Below are positions 8,851 through 16,276 of a DNA stretch of 64,000 nucleotides, in pieces. Positions within the stretch are counted from its first letter, which is position 1. The number at the start of each line of letters is the position of its first letter. The position numbers and the translations under genes are program-made. The notes beneath the pieces were generated by a model. It had not been told where the DNA came from and did not search any database. It was given only the letters and a program-made list of their open reading frames with translations. The stretch comes from Aureispira sp964404215. GTDB lineage: Bacteria; Bacteroidota; Bacteroidia; Chitinophagales; Saprospiraceae. Location: NCBI GenBank assembly GCA_964404215.1, contig CAYOJF010000006.1:1-64000 (forward strand), given 5' to 3'.

Positions 8851-9987
8851 ATGATACCATTCAACAAACCTTACCTAACAGGCAAAGAAGCTCATTATCT
8901 ATATGAAGCTGTTTCTTCGGGTAAAATATCTGGCAATGGTCTATTCACAAAACGGTGTCACCAGTTTTTTGAACAGCGATATGGTTTTCATAAAACATTA
9001 CTAACGACTTCCTGTACAGATGCCTTAGAGATGGCAGCACTGTTACTCCGTATCCAACAAGGAGATGAAATCATTATGCCATCTTATACTTTTGTTTCTA
9101 CTGCCAATGCATTTGTATTAAGAGGGGCTAAAATCATTTTCGCAGATTCTTATCCCAACAACCCCAATATTGATCCGACTCAAATAGAAGCTCTTATTAC
9201 GCCAAAGACCAAAGCCATTGTAGTTGTTCATTATGCCGGTATTGCCTGTGATATGGATGCTATTATGCGTCTCAGTCGTCAATATAAAATTCCAGTGGTA
9301 GAAGATGCTGCACAAGCAATTGATTCTTTTTACGAAGGCAGACCACTCGGTAGTATAGGTGACTTGGGGGCTTTTTCTTTTCATGAAACTAAAAACATCA
9401 TTTCAGGGGAAGGCGGTATGTTGGTCATCAATAACCCAGACCTAGTAGCTCGTGCCGAAATCATTTGGGAAAAAGGGACGAATAGAGCCGCATTTTTCAG
9501 AGGAGAAGTAGATAAATATGGCTGGATAGACATCGGTTCTTCTTTTTTACCTGCTGAAACAGTCGCAGCGTTCCTCTACTCTCAATTAGAACACATTGAC
9601 GACATTCAGCATCAACGAAAAGCTATTTGGCAGCAGTATTACGATGGGTTACAATCCCTTGCACAACAAGGCTACTTCCAATTACCTTTAGTCCCTTCCT
9701 ATGCCACTAATAATGGGCATTTATTTTATCTCGTTTGTCGCAATCTAGCAGAACGTTCTGAACTTATACACTATCTCCGTCAACAATCCATTCATCCTGT
9801 CTTTCACTATCTGTCGTTACACCAGAGCAATTTTTATAAACAGAAACATGATGGTCGAATATTAGAAAATTGTGATAAATTTGCAGAACGACTAGTACGT
9901 CTTCCTTTATTTTATGAGCTACAGTCGAGTCAAATCAATTACATCATCGAACAAATTCATCGATTTTTTTCTAAAGAACTTGTTTAA
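8851..9987 (+). CDS. wecE: dTDP-4-amino-4,6-dideoxygalactose transaminase
   Basis: A DegT/DnrJ/EryC1-family PLP aminotransferase of 378 residues, close to E. coli WecE (RffA) along its whole length: MIPFNKP start, MPSYTFVSTANAFVLRGAK, VVEDAAQ, and the SFHETKN motif holding the PLP lysine (Lys181). WecE uses glutamate to aminate dTDP-4-keto-6-deoxyglucose to dTDP-fucosamine for surface polysaccharide. No other nucleotide-sugar genes are nearby. Instead it is the first gene of a tight operon with an SMR transporter (9-bp gap) and a VWA protein (3-bp gap). The substrate is inferred from similarity, and related 4-keto sugar aminotransferases are the main alternative. Confidence 0.9.
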   Translation: MIPFNKPYLTGKEAHYLYEAVSSGKISGNGLFTKRCHQFFEQRYGFHKTLLTTSCTDALEMAALLLRIQQGDEIIMPSYTFVSTANAFVLRGAKIIFADSYPNNPNIDPTQIEALITPKTKAIVVVHYAGIACDMDAIMRLSRQYKIPVVEDAAQAIDSFYEGRPLGSIGDLGAFSFHETKNIISGEGGMLVINNPDLVARAEIIWEKGTNRAAFFRGEVDKYGWIDIGSSFLPAETVAAFLYSQLEHIDDIQHQRKAIWQQYYDGLQSLAQQGYFQLPLVPSYATNNGHLFYLVCRNLAERSELIHYLRQQSIHPVFHYLSLHQSNFYKQKHDGRILENCDKFAERLVRLPLFYELQSSQINYIIEQIHRFFSKELV

Positions 9988-9996
9988 AATATAGCC

Positions 9997-10329
9997 ATGT
10001 CTTATTTATATCTTGCTATTGCTATTTGTTTTGAAGTACTCGCTAGCTCTGCTCTCAAAGCCAGTAATGAATTTAAACTACTTCTCCCCTCCTTATTAGT
10101 AATTATAGGTTATATTGGGGCATTCTATTTCATGACTTTATCGCTACGTCAACTCACTCTAGCTACAGTCTATGCTAGTTGGTCAGGACTTGGAATCGTG
10201 CTAGTTACCCTAGTCGGTGTGTTTTATTACAAAGAAAAAATAGACCTTGCCTCTATTGTAGGTATGGGACTAATTATTGCTGGTGTCTTAGTTATGAATT
10301 TATTATCAGAGACCAATACTCATAGTTAA
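9997..10329 (+). CDS. emrE: Small multidrug resistance (SMR) efflux protein, EmrE-like
   Basis: A 110-residue four-helix membrane protein. The essential membrane-embedded glutamate of SMR transporters is present (Glu13 in CFEV), as is the substrate-site tryptophan in YASWSGLGIV (Trp62). The last helix and tail (GMGLIIAGVLVMNLLS) match EmrE closely. SMR proteins act as dimers in the inner membrane, exchanging protons for cationic drugs or, in the Gdx branch, guanidinium. The WSGLGIV and C-terminal pattern favour the EmrE (Qac) branch. It is in the middle of the wecE-emrE-VWA operon, which gives no obvious functional link. Confidence 0.92.
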   Translation: MSYLYLAIAICFEVLASSALKASNEFKLLLPSLLVIIGYIGAFYFMTLSLRQLTLATVYASWSGLGIVLVTLVGVFYYKEKIDLASIVGMGLIIAGVLVMNLLSETNTHS

Positions 10330-10332
10330 ATT

Positions 10333-11511
10333 ATGTTTCTAGATTTTTTCCTATTACTCAAAAACAGGGGTATACCTGTGTCTCTGACCGAATATCTGAC
10401 ACTACTAGAAGGGTTAGATCAAGGAGTTATTGACAAAAACATTGATAGCTTTTATTATTTATGTCGTTTGACTATGGTCAAGGATGAAAAAAACCTTGCC
10501 GCTTTTGATGGCCTTTTTGGGGCATATTTCAAGGGGGTAGAATACCTAACCGATGAAATGATTTATGAAATACCCGCCGATTGGCTTGCCAAAAATGGGG
10601 AGCGAACTTTCTCTAAAGAAGAAATGGACAAAATAAAAGCAGCGGGAGGACTCGAAAAACTCCTCGAACGTATCCAAGAGTTATTCAAAGAACAAAAAGA
10701 AAGGCATCAAGGAGGTAATAAATGGATAGGAACTGGCGGTACTTCTCCTTTTGGGGCTTATGGATATAATCCTGAAGGTATTCGGATTGGGCAACATGAA
10801 AGTAGACATCGTAGAGCTATCAAAGTCTGGGACAAACGACAGTTTGAAAACTTAAAAGATGATGTCGATCTAGAAACTCGTAATATCAAGCTTGCTCTCA
10901 AAAGGCTGCGGAAAATCACCCGTACGGGAACAGAAGAAGAACTAGACCTCTCTTCTACGATCAAAAAGACATCTGAAAATGCGGGGATGTTGTCTTTGCA
11001 GATGCAACCTGTCAAGAAAAACAATATCAAAATCCTACTTTTACTTGATATAGGAGGCAGTATGGATGATCATATCGAACTCTGTTCGCAGCTTTTCTCT
11101 GCTGCCAAATATGAATTCAAACATCTGAGTTCTTATTATTTTCACAATTGTGTCTACGAAATGCTCTGGACAGACAACAGTCGTCGTTGGGGCGAGTTTC
11201 TCTCTACTTTTGATATTATCAATAAATACAATAGTGACTACAAACTTATATTTGTAGGTGATGCCGCAATGTCTCCTTATGAACTCATGAGTAAATATGG
11301 AGCCGTAGAACACTACAATGAAGAAGCTGGCATGATTTGGCTCAATCGACTAAAAGAAAAATTCCCTGATTTGGTTTGGCTCAACCCAACTCCTAAAGAG
11401 GACTGGAATCATACTCAGTCTATCAAAATGGTTCGCCAGTACACTGAAAATCGTATGTTCCCACTCACCCTCAAAGGAATTAGTGAAGCGGTAGACGCTC
11501 TGAAAAATTAA
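10333..11511 (+). CDS. VWA domain-containing CoxE-like protein
   Basis: A 392-residue soluble protein of the CoxE/VWA family. The N-terminus (IPVSLTEYLTLLEGL) is the typical helical CoxE lead-in. A basic Gly-rich linker (about residues 115-165) follows, then a von Willebrand A fold from about residue 230. The MIDAS motif is present in the CoxE variant form DIGGSM (canonical DxSxS), with later metal-ligand candidates in GDAAMSPYEL. CoxE-type proteins usually partner a MoxR AAA+ ATPase in metal-enzyme maturation, but no MoxR gene is in the window. It is the third gene of the wecE-emrE operon and convergent with the decarboxylase, 4 bp apart. Confidence 0.85.
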   Translation: MFLDFFLLLKNRGIPVSLTEYLTLLEGLDQGVIDKNIDSFYYLCRLTMVKDEKNLAAFDGLFGAYFKGVEYLTDEMIYEIPADWLAKNGERTFSKEEMDKIKAAGGLEKLLERIQELFKEQKERHQGGNKWIGTGGTSPFGAYGYNPEGIRIGQHESRHRRAIKVWDKRQFENLKDDVDLETRNIKLALKRLRKITRTGTEEELDLSSTIKKTSENAGMLSLQMQPVKKNNIKILLLLDIGGSMDDHIELCSQLFSAAKYEFKHLSSYYFHNCVYEMLWTDNSRRWGEFLSTFDIINKYNSDYKLIFVGDAAMSPYELMSKYGAVEHYNEEAGMIWLNRLKEKFPDLVWLNPTPKEDWNHTQSIKMVRQYTENRMFPLTLKGISEAVDALKN

Positions 11512-11515
11512 GTAA

Positions 11516-12958
11516 TCACCCTTTTTCCATCAAAATAGCTACTTGTTCTTTTAGTATTGCCAGACAAGTATCTATAGTCGTCAAATGTGTTCGGAAAGAC
11601 AATACTGCTAAACGAATATAAATCGTTCCATCAATTGTGGTGGAAGATAAAAATACACGTCCATCTTGGCGAACAGCTTCTTGCAAATCTAAATTGAATT
11701 GATTGGCATCTTTTCCTTCTGGTACATATCTAGATATCATTACCGACAACTCTGGATAAGGACCTACTTCAAAACCTAATTTTTGGATTTCTTCGTAGAA
11801 GTAACGGCATAACCATATTTTTTCGCTCAAACAAGCCCTAAAAGGAGCCACTCCAAATAACTGCAACGGCAACCAAAGTCGCATGCCACGGAAGGGCTTA
11901 GTTAATTCTGGTGACATATCTGCTGGCGAAAGCTCCTCCATATCTTCGTAAGTATCCTGCATGTAACTTGCTTCCATATGTTGTGAGTCGTACAGCCATT
12001 TTGCATTCCGAACCAACACTGCACCACTTCCATAAGGCAAAAAGAGTCCTTTGTGAGGATCTATTACGATAGAATCTGCTCGTTCTATCCCTTTGAAATC
12101 AGCTTCACATTCTGGTGTTAAGATAAAAAATCCTCCATAAGCCGCATCAACATGAAACCAGACTTCTTCACTAGCACAAATATCAGCAATAGTATCTAGA
12201 GGATCTATTGCTCCAGTGTCCGTAGTACCTGCTGAAGCGATCACCAAAAACGGAATTAATCCATTTTCTTTATCCAACTGAATCGCTTTTTGCAGTTCAT
12301 CTGGATTCATTCTGAAGTGTTCGTCCAATGGTATATTTCGGATCGTAGCTTCATATAATCCACTAATTTTGACGGCTTTAGTAGTACAATGATGAGCTTG
12401 TTGAGAAGTGTAGATAACTGTCTTATGAAAATCAGCTCCTTTGAGTCCCTTATAATCTCGTGCCGTTACTACTCCAACTAAGTTCGCAATAGAACCACCT
12501 GAAGTCAGATTGCCACCAGCTTCTTTAGGCAATCCAAATAAATCACAAAGCCAACGAATCAAAATATTTTCCATTCGTACTGCCCCTGGTCCTCCATAAA
12601 AAACACCTGCATACCTATTCGTCACGTCTGCCATATAATCGCCCAATGCAGAAGGATAGATCCCTCCCCCTGGGATATACGCAATGTGCCCTCCTGAAGC
12701 TGGATTCAATCCTGGTCGGTCTACATTTTCAGCAATTAAGCTCAACAAATGCTCTATGTCCCGTCCTTTTTCTTGTATAGGATAATCCCATAAAGCAGCT
12801 CCTTTATCTTCTGTAACGATATATGCTTTTTCAGAAGAGATTTTATCTAGAAAACGCTCTGTATAAGCAATTACTTCCTCTTGGAGTTGTTTTCTCTCCA
12901 AACGATTTGGCTCCAGTACCGTTGATAATTCTTGTAATCTTAGTATTCTATCTTTCAT
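11516..12958 (-). CDS. Group II PLP-dependent amino acid decarboxylase
   Basis: A 480-residue protein of the aromatic-L-amino-acid/glutamate decarboxylase family. It shows the Gly-rich N-terminal substrate loop (GHIAYIPGGG), SQQAHHCTTKA with the ring-stacking histidine (about His190), the PLP N1-binding aspartate Asp271 in HVDAAYGG, and the Schiff-base Lys303 in DPHKGLF. Such enzymes decarboxylate amino acids (tryptophan, tyrosine, dopa, or glutamate and aspartate) to amines. The exact substrate cannot be read from the sequence. Gene order gives no pathway hint. The start at 12958 is an ATG, followed by the expected helical N-terminal segment. Confidence 0.9.
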   Translation of the reverse strand: MKDRILRLQELSTVLEPNRLERKQLQEEVIAYTERFLDKISSEKAYIVTEDKGAALWDYPIQEKGRDIEHLLSLIAENVDRPGLNPASGGHIAYIPGGGIYPSALGDYMADVTNRYAGVFYGGPGAVRMENILIRWLCDLFGLPKEAGGNLTSGGSIANLVGVVTARDYKGLKGADFHKTVIYTSQQAHHCTTKAVKISGLYEATIRNIPLDEHFRMNPDELQKAIQLDKENGLIPFLVIASAGTTDTGAIDPLDTIADICASEEVWFHVDAAYGGFFILTPECEADFKGIERADSIVIDPHKGLFLPYGSGAVLVRNAKWLYDSQHMEASYMQDTYEDMEELSPADMSPELTKPFRGMRLWLPLQLFGVAPFRACLSEKIWLCRYFYEEIQKLGFEVGPYPELSVMISRYVPEGKDANQFNLDLQEAVRQDGRVFLSSTTIDGTIYIRLAVLSFRTHLTTIDTCLAILKEQVAILMEKG

Positions 12959-13280
12959 AAGACTTGCTTAAGTTTGTCATTTTTTCGCTCCCTAGTCGTG
13001 TCCATACTCTATATGACACAAATTAATTGAAAAAACAGTCAAAAATGTTTTTATTTGTTCCAAACACTACACTCTAGGAAAGTTTATTTGGTTGTACCCA
13101 TCTATATTGACACTTAATATTTGCTCTGTTCACTACACAAATATCTGTTTAAATATACTGTTTTGGTATCAACTTCCTGTCATTTTTTGATGATAAACTT
13201 TTCCAGTAAACTTTCACAATAATCGTATTAGATTCCCGAAGATATAATCAGATTATTTTACTACATCTTAATTGAATTAG
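12959..13280. other. Divergent intergenic region, no clear element
   Basis: This 322-bp AT-rich region lies between the minus-strand decarboxylase and the first LRR-BRCT gene and must hold both promoters. I found no convincing TAnnTTTG box, palindrome, hairpin or small ORF. Confidence 0.5.
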
Positions 13281-15974
13281 ATGTTCTTGACAACCGCTCT
13301 TCTAAAGAAGAAATCAACGGTGAAAGAGATAGCCGTTTACTCTGACAGAAACAGTGGCATGGTTAATAATGAATTGCCAGCCAAACTATATGAATTTAGT
13401 AATCTAGAGCAACTCTATCTCTCTGCTGACTTTAAGTCGCTATCACCAGCTATTGCTAACTTAAAGCAATTAAACTATCTAACTATATCTTCTGGTCGCA
13501 TTCGTGTAATTCCAGAAGGGATTGGTACGCTATCCAAACTGGAGTCATTGACGATTTCTGGATTGCGGATTGATGTACTCCCATCTCATCTCGGTAATTT
13601 AAAACAACTCAAAAACTTGACGATTAGTTATACTAATCTCAAAAAGTTGCCTGATTTCATCAATGAGCTGACCAACCTAGAATCTCTAGTGGTCATTGAT
13701 AATCCTGCCCTGACCGATATTTCGATACTCGCGAAAGGAAAACTCAAAAAGCTCAACTACCTATTCATTCGGAACAAGCTAGATGATGCTACACTTTCGC
13801 CTGTATTTGAGATAGAAGGACTCGAAACCTTAAAACTTGGGTACAATAGTTTGACAGAAATTCCAAGTACGATCGAACGGCTACAAAACCTGCAAATACT
13901 GTATCTCAACTACAATAATATTACAGAAGTACCTAGTGTCATCGCTAAACTTCTGCTATTGGAAGAGATTAGATTGGAAGGAAATCAACTCGAACAATTC
14001 CCAACAATACTTAAAGAACTGCCACAACTCAAAAAAATTGGTTGGACTAATAACCCACTTGGCAAATACTGCAAAGAACTCCTAGAGTTTCCAGTAGAAG
14101 TTATCAATCCTTACGAAAAAGCAGCTCCCAAAGCTAAATTCGCTGCTTTTCTGGACAAAATACAAGCCTGCCATTTCAGTCCTATACAATTGGATCTTTT
14201 CTTTGATGTACAATGTAATCGAATGTTGCCTCTGGGCAAATATGCTCGGGTAGATTTCATTGCCCTTCTTCGATTCGATGATAGAGGATTTGAAAATTCT
14301 GTTATTGAAAAACTGGTAGAATACGAACAACAAAAGACAACTGTCCATTCTATAGACAAGACTTCTGTTGTTGCCATTTTAGGCAAAATCAATGCTAAAA
14401 AAACAAGTATCAAGGATGCTCTCCGCAAAGAAGGTATTGGATATAGTACCAAGCCAACAGCAGAGGTAACTCACTTATTGGTAGGCTCTGCCATCAAGGA
14501 CCCAGCTCCTTTATTGGACGAAACCTATACTCTGATTAGCGAACAGGCTTTTCAGCAGTACATGAATAAATGGACAGCACCCTATCTACTGGATCGTAGA
14601 AACACGGGGACTCTTGCCAATCTAGCCAATCTATTACTTAGCCCTGACAGCGAGAATCAAACCCTAGGAGTTGAGCTTCTGAAGGGAGGTGGCGTTCCTC
14701 AAGAACTCCTATCTGAACTGTTTATTGTCTATAAATTTTGTAGAAATAAAAAAACAGCTCAAAAAGCAAGAAAATTGCTTGTTAACCATGCTTCCAAAAA
14801 CCTACTCAAATCGCTTAAAATGCGTATTTCATTGAGTAGTATCAAGGATAGGTATTTGATTAACGGAAAAATACAAAAGCTCACTGAAGGAACAGAAGTA
14901 GAAGCTTGGAAAGTCGCTCAATACGCTTATCAATATGACCCTTTGGTATGGAAAGAGATTGTGTGGCTAGGACTAAAAGATGCTCCATCAAATGCAGCTC
15001 ATTCTTTCTTACAAAAAGTAGTGTTGGATGAAGTGAGTATGGAAAATGGTCGTTTTAGCGTTCCTCCTAGCTTACACCCATTCTTACCCCTACTCTACGA
15101 ATGCTGTAATTTTGTAGAAGAATTGAGTCTACATAATATTGCAGAGGTTCCCAATGGTATATCCAAACTTACCCGACTCAAGACACTTAATATATATGCT
15201 CATCATGGAATGATTGAGTTACCAATTGACTTGGGAATTACCCCCAATCTTAAAAGCTTACAGCTTTATGCCTGTCAGCCCAATGATTGGGAACCTATTT
15301 TCAAGCTAATCAATAGCAGTCCACTACTAAACAAACTTAATCTCAATAGGAGTATGTTAGGTGGGTTAGCTCCCAATATCACTAGTCTCAAAAATATTGA
15401 GACCTTAGAACTAGTGGGACGTAGAATGGGAGCTAAAGATCTAAAACTACTCGCCAAAATGCCCAAATTACGCTCTCTAATTTGTAAGGATATTCCAGGG
15501 CATTTGTCAGATGACTTTTTAGTACTCAAAAATATTGAAGAGCTTTCTTTTGAACAAGGCAATCAGTATAGTTATAATATTAGTCCTAACATCTATCGAA
15601 TGTCTAATCTAAAGGCACTCACGATTATTGGACCAGCTAAAATACCAAATGAACTGAATTTGATTACTTCTCTAGAAACACTCCGAATAGATTTCACTTA
15701 TAGAAGACTAAATGCTCTCCAACCTTATCAGGTGGATCAACTGATCCATCTCAAAAAACTCATGGTAAGAGGTGAATTTGATCACTTTCAAAAAGTAATA
15801 CCTATTTTCAAAAAGTTAGAATATTTAGAATTGTCCTTTGGACAATATAATACGGACCTATTATTAGATTTACTAGCAAAACTACCTAATCTAAAAGTAT
15901 TTAAACGATACCTGAATACGACTGAATTATTACAATTTCAGTCTCGATTCCCTCAAATACAATTTATTCCTTAA
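13281..15974 (+). CDS. LRR-BRCT-LRR protein, copy 1
   Basis: An 897-residue cytosolic protein (no signal peptide). Residues about 35-270 are leucine-rich repeats of about 23 residues (LxxLxxLxLxxNxLxxLPxxI). Residues about 360-430 form a BRCT-like domain (VVAILGK...IKDALRKEGIGY...VTHLLVGSAIKD...TLISEQAFQQYM). A helical block (440-590) with the GGGVP segment and KFCRNKKTAQKARKL follows, and a second, more degenerate LRR array fills residues 605-890. No kinase, nuclease or protease motif is seen. Its tandem neighbour at 16277 has the same order and length, so the pair arose by duplication. LRR and BRCT both bind partners, so it is probably a scaffold or sensor. Function unknown. Confidence 0.75.
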   Translation: MFLTTALLKKKSTVKEIAVYSDRNSGMVNNELPAKLYEFSNLEQLYLSADFKSLSPAIANLKQLNYLTISSGRIRVIPEGIGTLSKLESLTISGLRIDVLPSHLGNLKQLKNLTISYTNLKKLPDFINELTNLESLVVIDNPALTDISILAKGKLKKLNYLFIRNKLDDATLSPVFEIEGLETLKLGYNSLTEIPSTIERLQNLQILYLNYNNITEVPSVIAKLLLLEEIRLEGNQLEQFPTILKELPQLKKIGWTNNPLGKYCKELLEFPVEVINPYEKAAPKAKFAAFLDKIQACHFSPIQLDLFFDVQCNRMLPLGKYARVDFIALLRFDDRGFENSVIEKLVEYEQQKTTVHSIDKTSVVAILGKINAKKTSIKDALRKEGIGYSTKPTAEVTHLLVGSAIKDPAPLLDETYTLISEQAFQQYMNKWTAPYLLDRRNTGTLANLANLLLSPDSENQTLGVELLKGGGVPQELLSELFIVYKFCRNKKTAQKARKLLVNHASKNLLKSLKMRISLSSIKDRYLINGKIQKLTEGTEVEAWKVAQYAYQYDPLVWKEIVWLGLKDAPSNAAHSFLQKVVLDEVSMENGRFSVPPSLHPFLPLLYECCNFVEELSLHNIAEVPNGISKLTRLKTLNIYAHHGMIELPIDLGITPNLKSLQLYACQPNDWEPIFKLINSSPLLNKLNLNRSMLGGLAPNITSLKNIETLELVGRRMGAKDLKLLAKMPKLRSLICKDIPGHLSDDFLVLKNIEELSFEQGNQYSYNISPNIYRMSNLKALTIIGPAKIPNELNLITSLETLRIDFTYRRLNALQPYQVDQLIHLKKLMVRGEFDHFQKVIPIFKKLEYLELSFGQYNTDLLLDLLAKLPNLKVFKRYLNTTELLQFQSRFPQIQFIP

Positions 15975-16002
15975 GAATAAGAACAAGCCTAAGACTGTTT
16001 AG

Positions 16003-16041
16003 AAAAAGTGCTGCAAATCTAATTGATTTCCAGCATTTTTT
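16003..16041 (+). terminator. Rho-independent terminator
   Basis: The stem AAAAAGTGCTG/CAGCATTTTTT (one G-U wobble) extends inward with AAATC/GATTT and is followed by an eight-base T run. It ends the first LRR-BRCT transcript. Confidence 0.75.
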
Positions 16042-16113
16042 TTATTAACTATTATGACACTTACAAGAAGAAAATTCTTCAACAATTTTGTATTTTTACT
16101 TAGAAGTTATTTT

Positions 16114-16164
16114 AGTAATCATACAAATTTTTCCACCGCAAAAAAGTCTACTTTTTACATTTAC
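16114..16164 (+). promoter_or_regulatory. Promoter-like block shared with the gene at 19164
   Basis: About 40 of 52 positions match 19071-19122, including AGTAATC, TACAAAT and AAAAAAGTCTA. A -7-like TACTTTTT occurs at 16149-16156 where the other copy has TAATTTTG, a full TAnnTTTG match. Confidence 0.5.
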
Positions 16165-16183
16165 CCGTGTAACGGTTCTCTTT

Positions 16184-16208
16184 GTTAAATGTATGAGATA
16201 CATTTAAC
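16184..16208 (+). promoter_or_regulatory. Perfect palindrome, operator candidate
   Basis: Two 11-bp arms, GTTAAATGTAT and ATACATTTAAC, flank a 3-bp centre. The site lies downstream of the putative -7 box and upstream of the second LRR-BRCT gene, a position suited to a repressor site or an mRNA leader hairpin. There is no T run, so it is not a terminator. Confidence 0.45.
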
Positions 16209-16276
16209 CTTAAGGACTTGTTTATGACTCCAAACTACTGAAAGTATCCCTCTTTTATTCGGACAAACACTAACTT

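Larger units (their letters stand above)
15975..16276. other. Intergenic region between the LRR-BRCT paralogs
   Basis: This 302-bp region contains, in order, a terminator hairpin (16003-16041), a promoter-like block shared with the region upstream of 19164 (16114-16164), and a perfect 11-bp-arm palindrome (16184-16208) ending 68 bp before the next start codon. No small ORF is convincing. Confidence 0.55.

Noticed and set aside
16184..16208. Terminator of the first LRR-BRCT gene
   Set aside because: The palindrome has no T run and a true terminator already lies at 16003-16041.
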